From Venturia oleaginea (Eukaryota; Ascomycota; Dothideomycetes; Venturiales; Venturiaceae), in NCBI GenBank assembly GCA_013176395.1, contig JABMLP010000033.1:1-64000 (forward strand): DNA of 64,000 nt, read 5' to 3'. Shown one piece after another: positions 11,297 to 22,209 of the stretch. Both the position numbers and the translations under genes were made by a program. The notes under the pieces are model-generated. The model made no database searches, was not told where the DNA came from, and saw only the letters and a program-made list of their open reading frames with translations. Each line of letters opens with the position of its first letter. Within the stretch, counting starts at the first letter, position 1.

Positions 11297-12747
11297 TCAT
11301 TCCTTAATATGCCCTCTCTCTTCCCAGTGTCTCCAGTGTTTCTTTGTCTTTGCTGCCGTTTCCAACTCATCAAGTGTTTTGAGAGTATCACGATATTGGG
11401 GGTGGTCTTCCCCGGAACAGATGCGACGAGCGTCAAGCTCCTTTTTCGCCCACATGACAGGAACATCAAAATCATGGAGGAACGGCATTGCCGTGGTTAG
11501 CTTGGCGCGCATGAACTGCAGCTACGTTAGCCAGATGTGCTTAGGTATCTTAGGTAAATCATCGTCAATTCGAAGCAATTTAGCGGTACTCCACCTGAAA
11601 TCAACTTTTCCAAACTTCCGGCCACGTATCACGTTGAAACTGATAGGGAATATTTTATAGATCTTGAGTTAAAAACTTACAGAAGAGGAAGTCCAGCGAC
11701 GAGCCCAAGGGAATTCCGAAGCGCTGCAGCCTTCACGATCCATCCCAGCACGACTTTTGGATGTTTTCCCACTGACTGGGTATTCAGCATGACTTCAAGG
11801 GTAGCAATTTCAAGCTGTTTCATTGACAGCTCGGAGCTATACGGTCCTGCACAGGAAGGACAGTAGCATTGGAAGCCCCAAACCCGCATGGTCTTGGCTC
11901 GGCGTGCGGCTTTGTCAAGAGATGAGTCTTCAAGATAGTCGACTGTCAGTTCTTGGCCAGCCTTGATTTCGCAAGCAGTATGGAAGGTGGTATTTCCAAG
12001 CGTTGGGCTGTTGCTGATAATGACATTCGGAATGCAGGCATGGTTAAACCTCGACCCGACCTCGAAAACACCGTCTGGGAATGGTTGTCAGGCTGTGCTA
12101 ATAGAGGTTTGTAAAAAAAAATCTGGCAGCTCAAAATTGAATGATCTCCGGGAACTTGTGTAAAGAGATTCAAAATTCGAGATTGGGTAGATGTTCTGTA
12201 GTATGGGTCAAGGTTAAGGATGTACTCACTGTCGCTCCACATGTTGGCCATGTAAATCGAGATGATTTTTTTCGTGTAATCATTGGAGTGAGACCATGCG
12301 GGGTGGGATATGAGCGAGGCTGAGGCATAGGAATGAAGCTGCAAGTAAACTTCTTGTCGTGGAATAGGGAGTCGGTTGTATGAGGCGGCGATTTGTATTA
12401 AATCGACTTCGTAAAAGCCCTTGAATCCCTCTTCCTCGGGCATTTTGATATTGACCAGCGGCTCTTCCACAAGAATGCGTGTACCTTGAGGAATGTCTCG
12501 AACGGCGACGATGCCGATACCTGAGCCGGGTACTTTTCGAATCTCGAACCAAGGACCATTTGTTACTCGTTAGCAACGATGTTGAGCTACAGAAAAGAAT
12601 CCCATACCTTCGAGCTGGCTCGAGCTCTCCAGTTCAACGCCCATTGTCATGCCAAGGGCTCGCTGGACTGGTTATGATTAGTATTGAAAAACAAAGCATA
12701 GAGGCAGGATCATTACACTCAACCAAGTCCACTGGGTTTGTCTCCAT
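11297..12747 (-). CDS. SET-domain protein, copy 1 (last exon phase uncertain)
   Basis: Exons read from ATG 12747 through short introns give FQRALGMTMGVELE, then the N-SET block FEIRKVPGSGIGIVAVRDIP and GTRILVEEPL. The core GVFEVGSRFNHACIPN and AGQELTVDY follow, then the post-SET zinc cluster WGFQCYCPSC. A helical tail (VPVMWAKKELDARRICSGEDHPQY) ends at 11297. This is the SMYD-like class of lysine methyltransferase fold without a MYND finger; the methyl-donor and substrate motifs look intact, but the substrate is unknown. The intron before the final exon (GTAAGT donor near 11677) does not join in the phase seen in the other copies. That means either an unusual acceptor or a one-base frameshift in the tail. 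It neighbours copy 2 on the same strand. Confidence 0.72.
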
Positions 12748-12886
12748 TCTGAGTACTTAGTTGGAATGACAGAGAAAAGCAGGATTATGCTTGGATAACG
12801 CGTCTTTTTTTTAGCAAAAGTCACGGCACTTTACTGCAGTCCGACTTTTCAGACAACCCCGCACTTTCAACACTCATTCTGACTCA

Positions 12887-13980
12887 TCAGGATACGTTGG
12901 CCTTCCACGGGTCTGTATAGATTTCCCAATACTGTCTGAGCTGCCTTACTCCGCATTCATTGTTTTTCCAAGATGTGTAGGACAGGACCCATCGGCGCGC
13001 CCAGCTCTGAACTATAGCTTCGCAATTTCTCAGCCGCCAGGAATTTTTCAACCTGTAAGAGACCTGGTCTTTAAAACTCCGCAAGGGAATCTCTATGCTC
13101 AATTCTGCAGAGAGCGTCCGCAGAATCGCACCAGCTTCATCCTTCGCCAGAATTTGAGGTAGGCCTGACTCTTCATCTTCCAGATCGGCAAGAAGCCATA
13201 ATTGCGAGGCTGGATGTTGTGGCTCGTAGCTTTTTAATGGGTCGATGGGGATACAGTTCCCGCGCACCACGTTGTAAGATCGCTCCCTTTCACTCACTTC
13301 TTTTTTATGAGCTTTCCCTCAAAGACATCCAGATCCCCTTCACAAGCCTCACACGCACACTCAAAACCCCAATACATCTTCAACTCTCCCTTTCGATAGG
13401 CCGTCCCATGACTCACAATATCATAAAGATAGGTTCCCGTCAACTCTTCACCCGCCTCAATATCCCTTGTCGCAACCCAAACCTGCTTTCCACTCCGTTC
13501 ATTCCAACTCGCTTCCAAGTTCGGCGCGCAAGCATGATTGATCCGGCACCCGACCTCGAAAACCATGTCGTTCCAGTTATTTGCGCCCCAGACTGCGATG
13601 ACTCTCCTGTGCTCCTCGGACAGAGTTTTCCACGCCGGTTGGGATGTGTAGACTTCCGATGCGAAAGCAGACAGGCTCAGGTACGCTTCTTTATCGCGCG
13701 GACTGAGTTTTTCGAATGATCTGATGACTAGCACAATCTCGGTGTCGTCGTCGACTTCGTCGTCCAGTTCGAGTAGGGGCTTTTCTGTAAGGACCTGGAC
13801 TTGAGCCGAGATTCTCTTGGTCGCAACGAGGCCTTTTCCTTTGCCTTGGAGCTCCTCGGTCACGAACGGTCTTTGGTCTTCCGAGTCGTGAACTGTTTTT
13901 TTCCCGAGGCTCTTTGTCACTGCGACCAAAATTTTATCAGCTCCGTGGTCACTTTTTGCGACAGGGTAAACTTCATCCAT
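12887..13980 (-). CDS. SET-domain protein, copy 2
   Basis: Two exons, 13980-13298 and 13229-12887, separated by a 68-bp intron (GTGAGT...AAAAAG), close in frame to 341 residues. The first carries GKGKGLVATKRI, then KLSPRDKEAYLSL, VFEVGCRINHACAPN, IEAGEELTGTYL and the post-SET Cys cluster WGFECACEAC. The NHAC and GEEL motifs keep the residues expected for S-adenosylmethionine binding and catalysis. The acceptor AAAAAG is weak, so the protein could instead end at the TGA near 13294 (228 residues). The tail diverges from the other copies. An upstream ATG near 14050 with a GTAAGA donor does not join in phase. Function beyond a protein lysine methyltransferase-like fold is inference. Confidence 0.75.
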
Positions 13981-13998
13981 CTGCTGGAGTTCGAAAGA

Positions 13999-15009
13999 TC
14001 ATGAGTCGCGTATGGACAGTATCTTACCCTCGTCAACAGTGTCAGGCATGTTCAGTTTGATGATTCGTGGATGGTGTGATGATGTAGGTTGATGGAAAAG
14101 ATTTCGCGATCGACAAGAGTCAGGGGATCACGGGATTACTGAGATATGCGACGCGCCAAAGAGTTTCAGCCTCGGGATCATCTCCCGAGCAAGGCGACCA
14201 ATCACTACTGGAACTAAGCAAGATAATCGTCCAGAGAAAACAGAGATAAAGGAGTGTGAAAGATGAGATGCTCAAAGCACTGTCATTTTTATAGAATAGA
14301 AAAACAAGCTTACACAAAGTTATTCTTCGAAACTACCTTTATCGCTACATATGTGTTCGGCCACTCGGTCTCACTCAAGTCTAGCTTTCCCTCCGACTTA
14401 TCAACACATTGATCTTTCGGCCTAAGCTCTTCTTCCCTGCGCGTCAGATTAGACCCAAAGCCCACTTGAATTCTCAATCGATAGCACCAAACAAGTCTCA
14501 CTGTGACGGGTTAAGATCATGCCTGGATACCAGAGAAAACCACCCAAATGTGCAATACAATCTAGCTAAGGAGAAAAAGATAGATACACGATTGCAAGCT
14601 CCTTTTGAAGGAGATGCCAAGCCATTCACATGCTTGCCACAGAGAGATAGGCAAAGCCTAGATAAAGGCCCAAGGGTCTAGCCCGTGACACTCACAGCCA
14701 GTTCCTGAAAAGCTCGTTCCTTTTCGTCAATTTTGCTAACGGCTATATTCATACCAGATTGATATAGATAAATAACACTGATACTAGTTAGCTCAGTTCA
14801 AGAATACAATGCAAATAAATTAGCGTTTCGTCTTTTAGTCGCAGCACCTACTTCTTAGAGAGTACACGTTCTCCACGCATGATATCTTTAAAGGCAAAGA
14901 ATTCTAGACCCTGACTCTAGTGCCTCGAGTTTCTAGTTTATTCTCCTTGGTTGACAATCGAAAGTGATCCCAAGGGAAAATGAAGTGGGTTGGATCTTAT
15001 CTGCCATGA
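13999..15009. other. Intergenic, about 1 kb without a supported gene
   Basis: Short open frames on both strands (for example 14409-14681) carry no recognisable domain. AT-rich stretches occur around 14740-14830. I see no RNA gene. Confidence 0.4.
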
Positions 15010-15175
15010 TGTTACGGATACTGTCACGTGGAACGTTTAGTGACATGTATGGCGCGTTCCCTTTGTGATTAAGTTAGTAAGTTGTTACACGGGATCGGAA
15101 GGATCATGTGAACGCTCGAGCCTTGGCAAAGCGAGCGCTCGACACGCTCGATTGCGAGCGCCACGAGCGCAGGAT
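15010..15175 (+). repeat. Partial copy of the telomere-adjacent LTR-like repeat
   Basis: Begins TGTTACGG and matches the reverse complement of 382-534 nearly throughout, differing by a few substitutions, a short insertion around TAAGTTAG and a 9-bp insertion in the GAGCGCTCG tract. Similarity stops after GCGCAGGAT; the other half seen next to the telomere is absent. The two copies are in inverted orientation, 14.5 kb apart. Confidence 0.8.
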
Positions 15176-15233
15176 GGCATTCTTTTTGTGCGCTACATCT
15201 AGCATGGCTTTGCATAGGTCAAAACACCGTAAC

Positions 15234-18027
15234 CAGTGCGTTCGATAAGCAATTGAATTGATTGACAGACGCCGTCAGGCGAACGAAAATCGGCCTATTT
15301 AGGCCATCAATCAATCAATTGAAGCCTCAAAGATTGAGTGATTGCTCAATCCATGGTGTTGAGCTCGCTTAAGTAACGTGACGTAGTTTTAGAAGGGAGC
15401 CCCTAGAAATTAGTGGGATGATCCACTAAATTTAGCGCCGACCGGCGCCGAAAATCGGGTTTTTCCTATGCTTCGAATATGTTTGAACATTGGATTAATT
15501 ATAAGTTATTCATTTTCTACTAATTTTACCATCACAACCCATACGTTTTCTCTACAGACTATTCAAGATGATGACTAGATTCGTACAGCGGAGAAAGCCT
15601 GAAGGCTATTCTCAAAGATCCGGTACAGCTATCGACGAAGCCTCACTGTCGCAAGATCTGCCTCCAGAACCCGAAAGCCCTATACCAGTAGCTTCTATCC
15701 TTGCTCATAGGGTTATTACAACTCCCTTACGTCCTCTCAATCTCCAGCGTTGCAAGTTCGATATATAATGGTCACGGCTTCAAAAGGACGGCCAGAAACT
15801 GCGGAATCCAAGGCTCAGGCCTGTTACCAAGCAGCAGCTATCCCGACTCAACTCTTACATTTGGGAGCACGGCGCAGAGATCCAAGCGGATGGTGAGAAG
15901 CATAAGAGACTTTGGCTCTGTAAGAGGTGTCATGAATTGAGGAGTTGGCATACAGGAATCTACGTGGCGACGTCTACCGGCGGCATACAAGGACACCTTC
16001 TCTCTCGGCACGGCGTCAAAGATCCAGGAGATTCCATTGAAATGAATGAATTGCAAGAGGAGGAAGTAACTGAAGCGCCGTTGACACATTGCGAGACTTG
16101 TGGTCTCAAAAAGGACGATAATTTCGATGCCATCGTGTACAGACAGCAATATATTGACTGGACAATCAAGCACAATATTGCCTTTCATACAGCCTCCCAT
16201 CCCGATACCCTCTCGCCACTCAAGGCCGGCGCAATTGAGACTCTTACAGCGATTCTACCAACCGCAAAGTCCTCCGTCAGTAAATGGGTTTTTGAGTCCT
16301 ACGAAAAACGGTTACCGACCATCCTACACGAGATCAAGGGCGCCAAAAGTCGAATCAATACCTCAGTAGGCGCCTGGAAGGAAGGAAACCATAAGAACTA
16401 CCTTGCTGTCTGCTCCCACTTCATAAATTCAAACTACAGGCAGTCACGGACTCTCATCGGCTTCCCGCGCGTTTTTGGCTCAAAATCTGGAGAGAATCAA
16501 GCTAAATTGATCGCCTCAGTGCTCACTACATTCGCCATCGATGGGACAAACTTGGGAGGCTTCACAGCGGATAATGCATCAGATAACGACGCCTGTGTTG
16601 CTCACCTTGAGGTTCTGATCTCTGGGCTATCCTCCGGGTGGTCCAGAAGATGGCGCATTCGCTGTATTGGCCATATCATCAATCTTTTCGTAGAGGACCT
16701 TCTCTTCGGCGATAATGAGCAATCTAAGCACAATAAGTCACTTGCCGCGGCCGGCGATGATGAACAGTTTGAGATCTGGGCGCGCCTAGGACTTATCGGT
16801 CGCGTACACAATCTCTGCATATTCATCAATCGCTCACCTGAGCGTAGAGAAGCTTTTGAAGCGCTTCAAAAGGATGCCAGACTCGATGTTTGGTATGTAC
16901 TTCTCGTTGGCGGCGGAATCCGATGGCACAGCACTTTCGAGATGATACAACGTGTCCTTTCGCTCAGGGCGGTTATTATCAAGTGGCAGAGGCTCTACAA
17001 CTACACCGGTAAAGGCGTTGATATTAGGAAGTCCTTCCTCACAAATGACGACTTCGAGATGCTTGAAATTTGGTGTGCGATACTAGAAGACTTCAAGACG
17101 TTCTGTCTCAAAGAGGAGGGTAATGCGACAGAATCTATACAAGGCACAGCCGCCGTAGTCATTAAAGGGTTGACTTGCATTCACGAGAGACTCACTGACG
17201 CGCAGAATGAGGTTGCTTCTCTCGATCTTGCTACTGAGTTTGCTGAACCTTACGTAGCCGGGCTCAAAGAAGCGCTTCTGAAGACCTCAAAGTACCAGAC
17301 GATGATTGAAGAGTCAGATCTCTACTACGCCGCCATTATCTGCGACCCAAACCTACGATTACTGTGGTTCGAAGACCACTGGGCTAAGTACAACAATCGT
17401 ACCTGGTACAAACGCGCCGAGAGAGGTATGCAGCGCCTTTTTGACGAATACTGCGACAAACACAGGACCTTACCTTCACCATCACCGTCACCTATGCCAG
17501 AACCATCCTCAGAAGCGGAGAGTGAACCCAGCGGTAAGCGGCCCTCATATTACGACAAATTCAACAGATTATCAGTCCACGTGATCACCGAAAAGCGCCG
17601 GGTAGTCACCAAAGAAGACGATTATACGAGATACATCAAATATTTCGACCCTACCACCTGGAAGCCAGTTCACGACGTTGTTGAGTGATGGGAGCAGCAC
17701 CGCAATGACTATCCGATCTTATCTCGTCTTGCTTTCGATGTATTATCGATTCCTGGTATGTCTGCAGAGGTTGAGAGAGTATTTTCACAAGCCGGTAGGC
17801 TCATTACTGATGCTAGAAACGGTATGAGTGATGATACAATTGAGGCGTGTCAGATACAGCATCAAGGGCTTAAAAATGGTGTATTTTAGATCTCTCAATT
17901 GACCGATCACTCAAGCCATCAATCTCACTGACACCGACTCAATCAAGCCGTCAATCAAGCCATATATTGGCCGAATCGGGCAATCAATCTTGAGAATGGC
18001 TCAATCGATTGATTATCGAACGCACTG
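15234..18027 (+). mobile_element. hAT-family DNA transposon with intact ends
   Basis: The element starts CAGTGCGTTCGATAA and ends with the inverted counterpart TTATCGAACGCACTG. It is flanked on both sides by the perfect 8-bp direct duplication ACCGTAAC (15226-15233 and 18028-18035), the target size of hAT elements. At 2794 bp it is full length for the class. Subterminal regions are dense in CAATCAA-type repeats on both sides, probable transposase-binding sites. It landed just downstream of the decayed SET copy 3. Identical ends and target duplication argue for a fairly recent insertion, although the transposase frame is broken. Confidence 0.95.
15568..17889 (+). pseudogene. hAT transposase with two in-frame stops
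   Basis: One frame of 774 codons runs the length of the element, interrupted only by TAA at 15766-15768 and TGA at 17686-17688. It contains a BED-type zinc finger (CKRCHELRSWH... then HLLSRHG, about 15915-16010). The RNase H-like core follows, with FAIDGTNLGGFTADNASDN and the CIGHIINLFVEDLL helix. The C-terminal hAT dimerisation domain lies after the second stop (SIPGMSAEVERVFSQAGRLI). The TGA replaces a position where a tryptophan (TGG) would fit, consistent with one G-to-A change. The first stop could also be avoided by starting downstream, but that would drop part of the N-terminus. The copy is probably non-autonomous. Confidence 0.85.
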
Positions 18028-18034
18028 ACCGTAA

Positions 18035-18987
18035 CTAATTCAGTATCCGAATATTGGCTGGTAGTAGATTTCCACCGACTACATCTTCCAGATCTTGCAG
18101 GTACTCCGCATGCCCCTGACAATGATTGGCCTGACAGATTTGAGAGACCTCTATAGACCTTCGCATAGACACAACAGCACAGTTGTAATCGCCGAGACGC
18201 TCGCGATACAAAGAATGCTCAAAGCACCTATAGAGAGTTAGTACATGCACAAAAAATGGACTTCCAGCGCAGCCAAACTCACCAATATCTCAATTCTTCT
18301 TCAACAAAACTCCCTCCTTCAAGCAACTCCTTCAATTCCTGCACTCGCTGAACCCGAATAAGTACCCACAGTCCATACCTTGGATCATCTCGGTACGGTT
18401 CCCCTCCCATTTTATCCAGCTGTTGCAATCGTTGGGTGATTTCTGCAGTTTCTGCTTCTTTGACGTTCCCGGTCCAAACTTTGCACCTATAGCCAAAATG
18501 CTTTTATCTTTGAGTTCCTGTCGACATTCATCGTGGAACTGAAAAATTGTGTCGAGTAGCTGATTGTCACCTCTTCTCTCGTGTTGATATCTCTTGACGC
18601 CTTTAACAGTAATACATCAGGATCCCGTAATGAGTCAAAAGCATTTAGAAAGCAAGAGTGGTTGAATCTGGAACTAATCTTGAAGACCATGTTCTCAATA
18701 GCGTTGGCCCTGAAGATGGAAAACATGGGTCGAATATTTTCAGAAACTCCAGCTGAACGGGGCCAGTCACCCACAGATATCGAATGAAGCCGATGATATT
18801 CTCGCCTCGCCTTTGGGTTCAAAGTATTGGACGCTTCAAGAACTGTCTCCGACGGGAACTAGTCAGTACTTTGAACCTCAAGTAATGCTGTTTCATCGAG
18901 GATAAGTGTTTCTGCTGGGATAAAGGGTATGGCAATGATACCATCACCATGGACTGCGGATCTATCGACTTTGATGAGTTGGTCCAT
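18035..18987 (-). pseudogene. SET-domain gene, copy 3 (stop plus frameshift)
   Basis: From ATG 18987 the minus strand reads MDQLIKVDRSAVHGDGIIAIPF, then an in-frame TAG at 18861-18859. The same frame continues through NPKARREYHRLHS and FKISSRFNHSCFLNAF to TREEVTISYS. Near 18490 the frame shifts by one base, and the expected post-SET WGFxCxCxxC appears as FGYRCKVW with cysteines lost. A normal GTGAGT intron (about 18290-18236) leads to the tail exon ending at 18035. The stop could be a single C-to-T change from CAG. The copy cannot make a complete SET protein. Confidence 0.8.
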
Positions 18988-19765
18988 CCCTGCTTCAAGA
19001 GTTTGGTGGAGTCAATGATAGATAAAAGCGGTGATCGTGGTGAAAAACGCGGATTGCGTTGATTTATGCCCGCTGCGACCGCTTTGAGTTTGCTGGGAAA
19101 AGCGCAATCTGCCTAATTGCAATTGTCAGCATTTCCACAAACCGAGTGGGAGTTCGACCAGATTCCCTCAAATTCCAATCCACCGAATATCTTCCCAAGC
19201 TATCTTCCCAGCCTCTCATCCGTAAGGCCTTCAATCATTCTTTCCAACCTATTCGAGCTTGGTCCTTCAACTCCAACGTAGAGACGTGTAACCTATACTA
19301 TATTGTGGGCATAATTTCTGCAAATGCTAGCTATACCTGGACGGCCATAATTTAGATGGTCGAGATTAGCTATCGGTAATCGGTAAATATGTCCTATAAC
19401 CAGGTCTTCATCACTTACTAATGATACAGCACGGTTCCCGCTGCAAATGCTCCGTCTCCGAGACTTGTTCTCAAATCAAGAAGAGGGTGTTGAGTTTAGG
19501 GTTTAATCCACGCATTGTCATACTCTTTACTTAAGCTGTTTCAGTCACTCCTTCATGCATCATGCATTCATACATTTACGTACGAGAGTTATGGCTTCAT
19601 TTGTTGCGCTTAAACATCTCCAGATGCCTCAGTTGAGGTATCATGCTTCATTACAATCCTTAGTTCTTACCACGCCCAACAGAGGACTGATATGATGAGC
19701 AAGCCATTGTACAGACTCTGCTTCTTTAGCATCATTTGTGGAAGTCTGGCAACTACAATCGAATT
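18988..19765. other. Intergenic, no supported gene
   Basis: Only short frames without domains. AT-moderate sequence between two decayed SET copies. Confidence 0.35.
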
Positions 19766-19996
19766 CTAACACGACAACAAGTCGTTGCCGGCGTTCTGGT
19801 CGAGACAAAACCGAATGTTACCCTCGCCAGGAACAATATCGCGTTTTATGTATAGCACCCAGATGTTTGGTGTCATCCCTCCACAGGCCGTACGGACACA
19901 GGCGAATGCATTCGGGTAGCAGGAATGTTTGGAACGAGATTCCAGTCTCATGACTCTATCCTGAACCGGATTAGCCCCATATATGGTATTAGTCAT
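19766..19996 (-). pseudogene. SET-domain gene, copy 4 (fragment)
   Basis: About 75 residues on the minus strand carry the SET core IYGANPV, then RLESRSKHSCYPNAFACV and YIKRDIVPGEGNIRF. These correspond to ANxFG, SRFNHSCxPN and RDIxxGEEL in intact copies. The Asn of NHSC is replaced (SKHSC) and GEEL has become GEGN. No N-terminal half, post-SET cysteines or tail are found nearby, so this is a relic. Confidence 0.7.
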
Positions 19997-21076
19997 GCCC
20001 TTATTGCTTGCCTGGGGCCATTATGTTCTTTCCGAAAATTGGTAGAGCCTTTGATAATCATGCTTCTAAAGAGATGTAAGAGTCCTATGAGCGTCGAAAA
20101 GTTACAAGGGTGTATTATATGTCTCCATCAGCGGCCTCAAGCAATTCCTTGTTCCGTCGGAAATCCTGTTCTTACCGGGATCGGTCCTGTTACAGAAACA
20201 TCGACACCTCGGTTCGGGCTCGCGAGTGTATCAAGTTACTGATCCAACTACATAAACCCAATTTCCCCCTCCAAATTTGTAAGAGCCTGTTAAATTCAGC
20301 TCCTTCTTGGTTGCTTGCTGGAACCCATGTCCTGACCTTAAGTCTGCGAACCTGAATTTGAACCTGAAACTCTGAATTATCTCGTCCGAACCCATGCTCT
20401 TTTTTCCCATGTCCAACATGACATGATAGCGATCTATCTGGGCTCGGGGAAGGCTAAGTGACTCGAACATTACTGGGACATTGGATTATTCTGTCAAAAT
20501 CTTCCTTGATTTTTCAATTATTCCTTCCTGTCATAGAATCCTTCAAGTTTTCTCATTCAAAAGACTTCTACATTCAAGATTCATATTACAGTACTGAGTC
20601 CCAGTAGGACTGTCCAATGGCCAAGACTATTTTTCAATCTTGCGCTGCCTGTTGAGGCCACCGAACTTTCTCGGGTTTTCTCGTCTTTTCTTCTACCTCC
20701 TGAAGTTCACCCAGAACCCGTGCTTCCTCATCCACCCCTGGCTAATCAGGACCAGAAAGGACAGCACTGACCTGGATCGATTTTTTCATTTGACCGCATC
20801 TGTGAGCTTCCCCGTCAGGAGGTATTTCATCAGCTTTGCTCTGTTCACCGCCAACCGCGATTATTCCAACAACCAAACCAAGCTCTTTGTCATAATCCCC
20901 AGCACTACACCGCTTGAGATGGCAATCGAGTACTATCACATCCACAAAGAAGAATTCAATTTGATGTCAAGCAAGGAAGAACTGTTAACAAACCATCGGT
21001 GATACGCTGTTGCCGTCACGATGGCCCCCGTATAGTTCAAAAGAGGACGACTGTAATCTATACTCAATCAAAAATT
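19997..21076. other. Intergenic, about 1 kb
   Basis: Contains two short frames (20231-20470 minus, 20742-20945 minus) without recognisable domain. No gene supported. Confidence 0.35.
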
Positions 21077-21723
21077 TCAGCCTAGCATGACGGCACCGTT
21101 TCCGGACCGGTACAAACAGGGCCAATCGAAGCCCCAGATCTTGAATTTCTCCTTATGCTCGACAACGTATGAGACTATGAGCTCCTCGCCGAGTTCGACG
21201 TCCCTTATATATGGAAGGCACTCTTGGCCAGAGCTGGATGTCGAGAGGTGTAAACGTTGGTAATGGAAGCATGGTTGAATCTGGAGGCGATTTCGAACAC
21301 ACCATCTTCGTCTAAGGCATTGGCGCCGTAGATTCCGAGGATTTTCTTCTGGATCGCGGTTCGACTGGACCATTCATATTCTGGGTCCTTATATTCAGGG
21401 GCGCAGTTGTACAACTTGAGATAGGCTTCGCATTTTTTGGGCGAGAACTTGTCGAAGGCGCGCAGAATGGCCGATAAGTCTTGTTCGGGAGTGACAGCTG
21501 GCATCAGAGCGGCCTCAACTAGGATACGAGTTCCACAGGGAATGAATCGCGATGCTAAAATGCCTTTGTCTTTGCCAGGAACATCATTGACTTCGAACCA
21601 GGGCCCAGCTAGGAAGAAATGGGCAGGAATCATGAACCATCGAAAGAACGGGTTGTGGACTCTAGATGTAAGATACTTACAATCGTCGACATGCTTCGTT
21701 TCGTGTCCAATTTCGATGCCCAT
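21077..21723 (-). pseudogene. SET-domain gene, copy 5 (frameshift, motif loss)
   Basis: The minus strand reads MGIEIGHETKHVDD, a GTAAGT intron (about 21681-21611), then GPWFEVNDVPGKDKGILAS, GTRILVEAAL, FDKFSPKKCEAYLKL and GVFEIASRFNHASITNV. After NVYTSRHPALAKSAF the frame moves by one base to YIRDVELGEELIVSYV and ends GFDWPCLYRSGN. Two catalytic-site signs are lost: NHSC has become NHAS, and the post-SET zinc cysteines are mostly gone. The tail exon is missing. The N-terminal layout matches copy 1 closely, so these two are probably a sub-lineage. Confidence 0.8.
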
Positions 21724-22209
21724 TCTCGAAGCAAGGGCGCGCTCAACTGCTCAAAGTTAGCATGATGAGTATTGGTAAGTATTAGAGATGAAACCAACTT
21801 CTTTCATGTCCACCGTATCTTGCACCATAAATGCCTGGTTAGTGAGGGTTCGCAGAAAAGAAAAGCAGAAACAATACCTCCCAATATACGCCACAAGCCG
21901 CATGATGACAGCAAGCAAACAACACTGTTACACAAAGCCCCCAATGGCAAACATTCTTCCATCTCGAACACTGGGCGAACTCTCTCTTGACCATCAACAA
22001 CACAACAGCACCACCGTCACCGATAGTTACGATGATAAGCAACCAGTCACTCCCAGGGAACAGTATGTACGAGACTGGTTGATCAACCCCAACTCCAGAT
22101 CAATATCAATAATCTTCTGGCAGTCCTTGAAATAGCTATCGCCAGAGAGGTTATCGACATTGAAGTTGAATTCAAACTGATTATTATTAGTCCAAGCCTT
22201 AACTGGTGC
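21724..22209. other. Spacer holding a diverged palindromic element
   Basis: Around 22105-22165 lie arms TAATCTTCTGGCAG and CGCCAGAGAGGTTATCGA, which resemble the perfect palindrome at 22801-22868. No supported gene; the short frames here cross the repeat. Confidence 0.45.

Noticed and set aside
14022..14050. Extra first exon for SET copy 2 (MPDTVDE)
   Set aside because: Its GTAAGA donor leaves one base and no acceptor before the main exon restores the frame.
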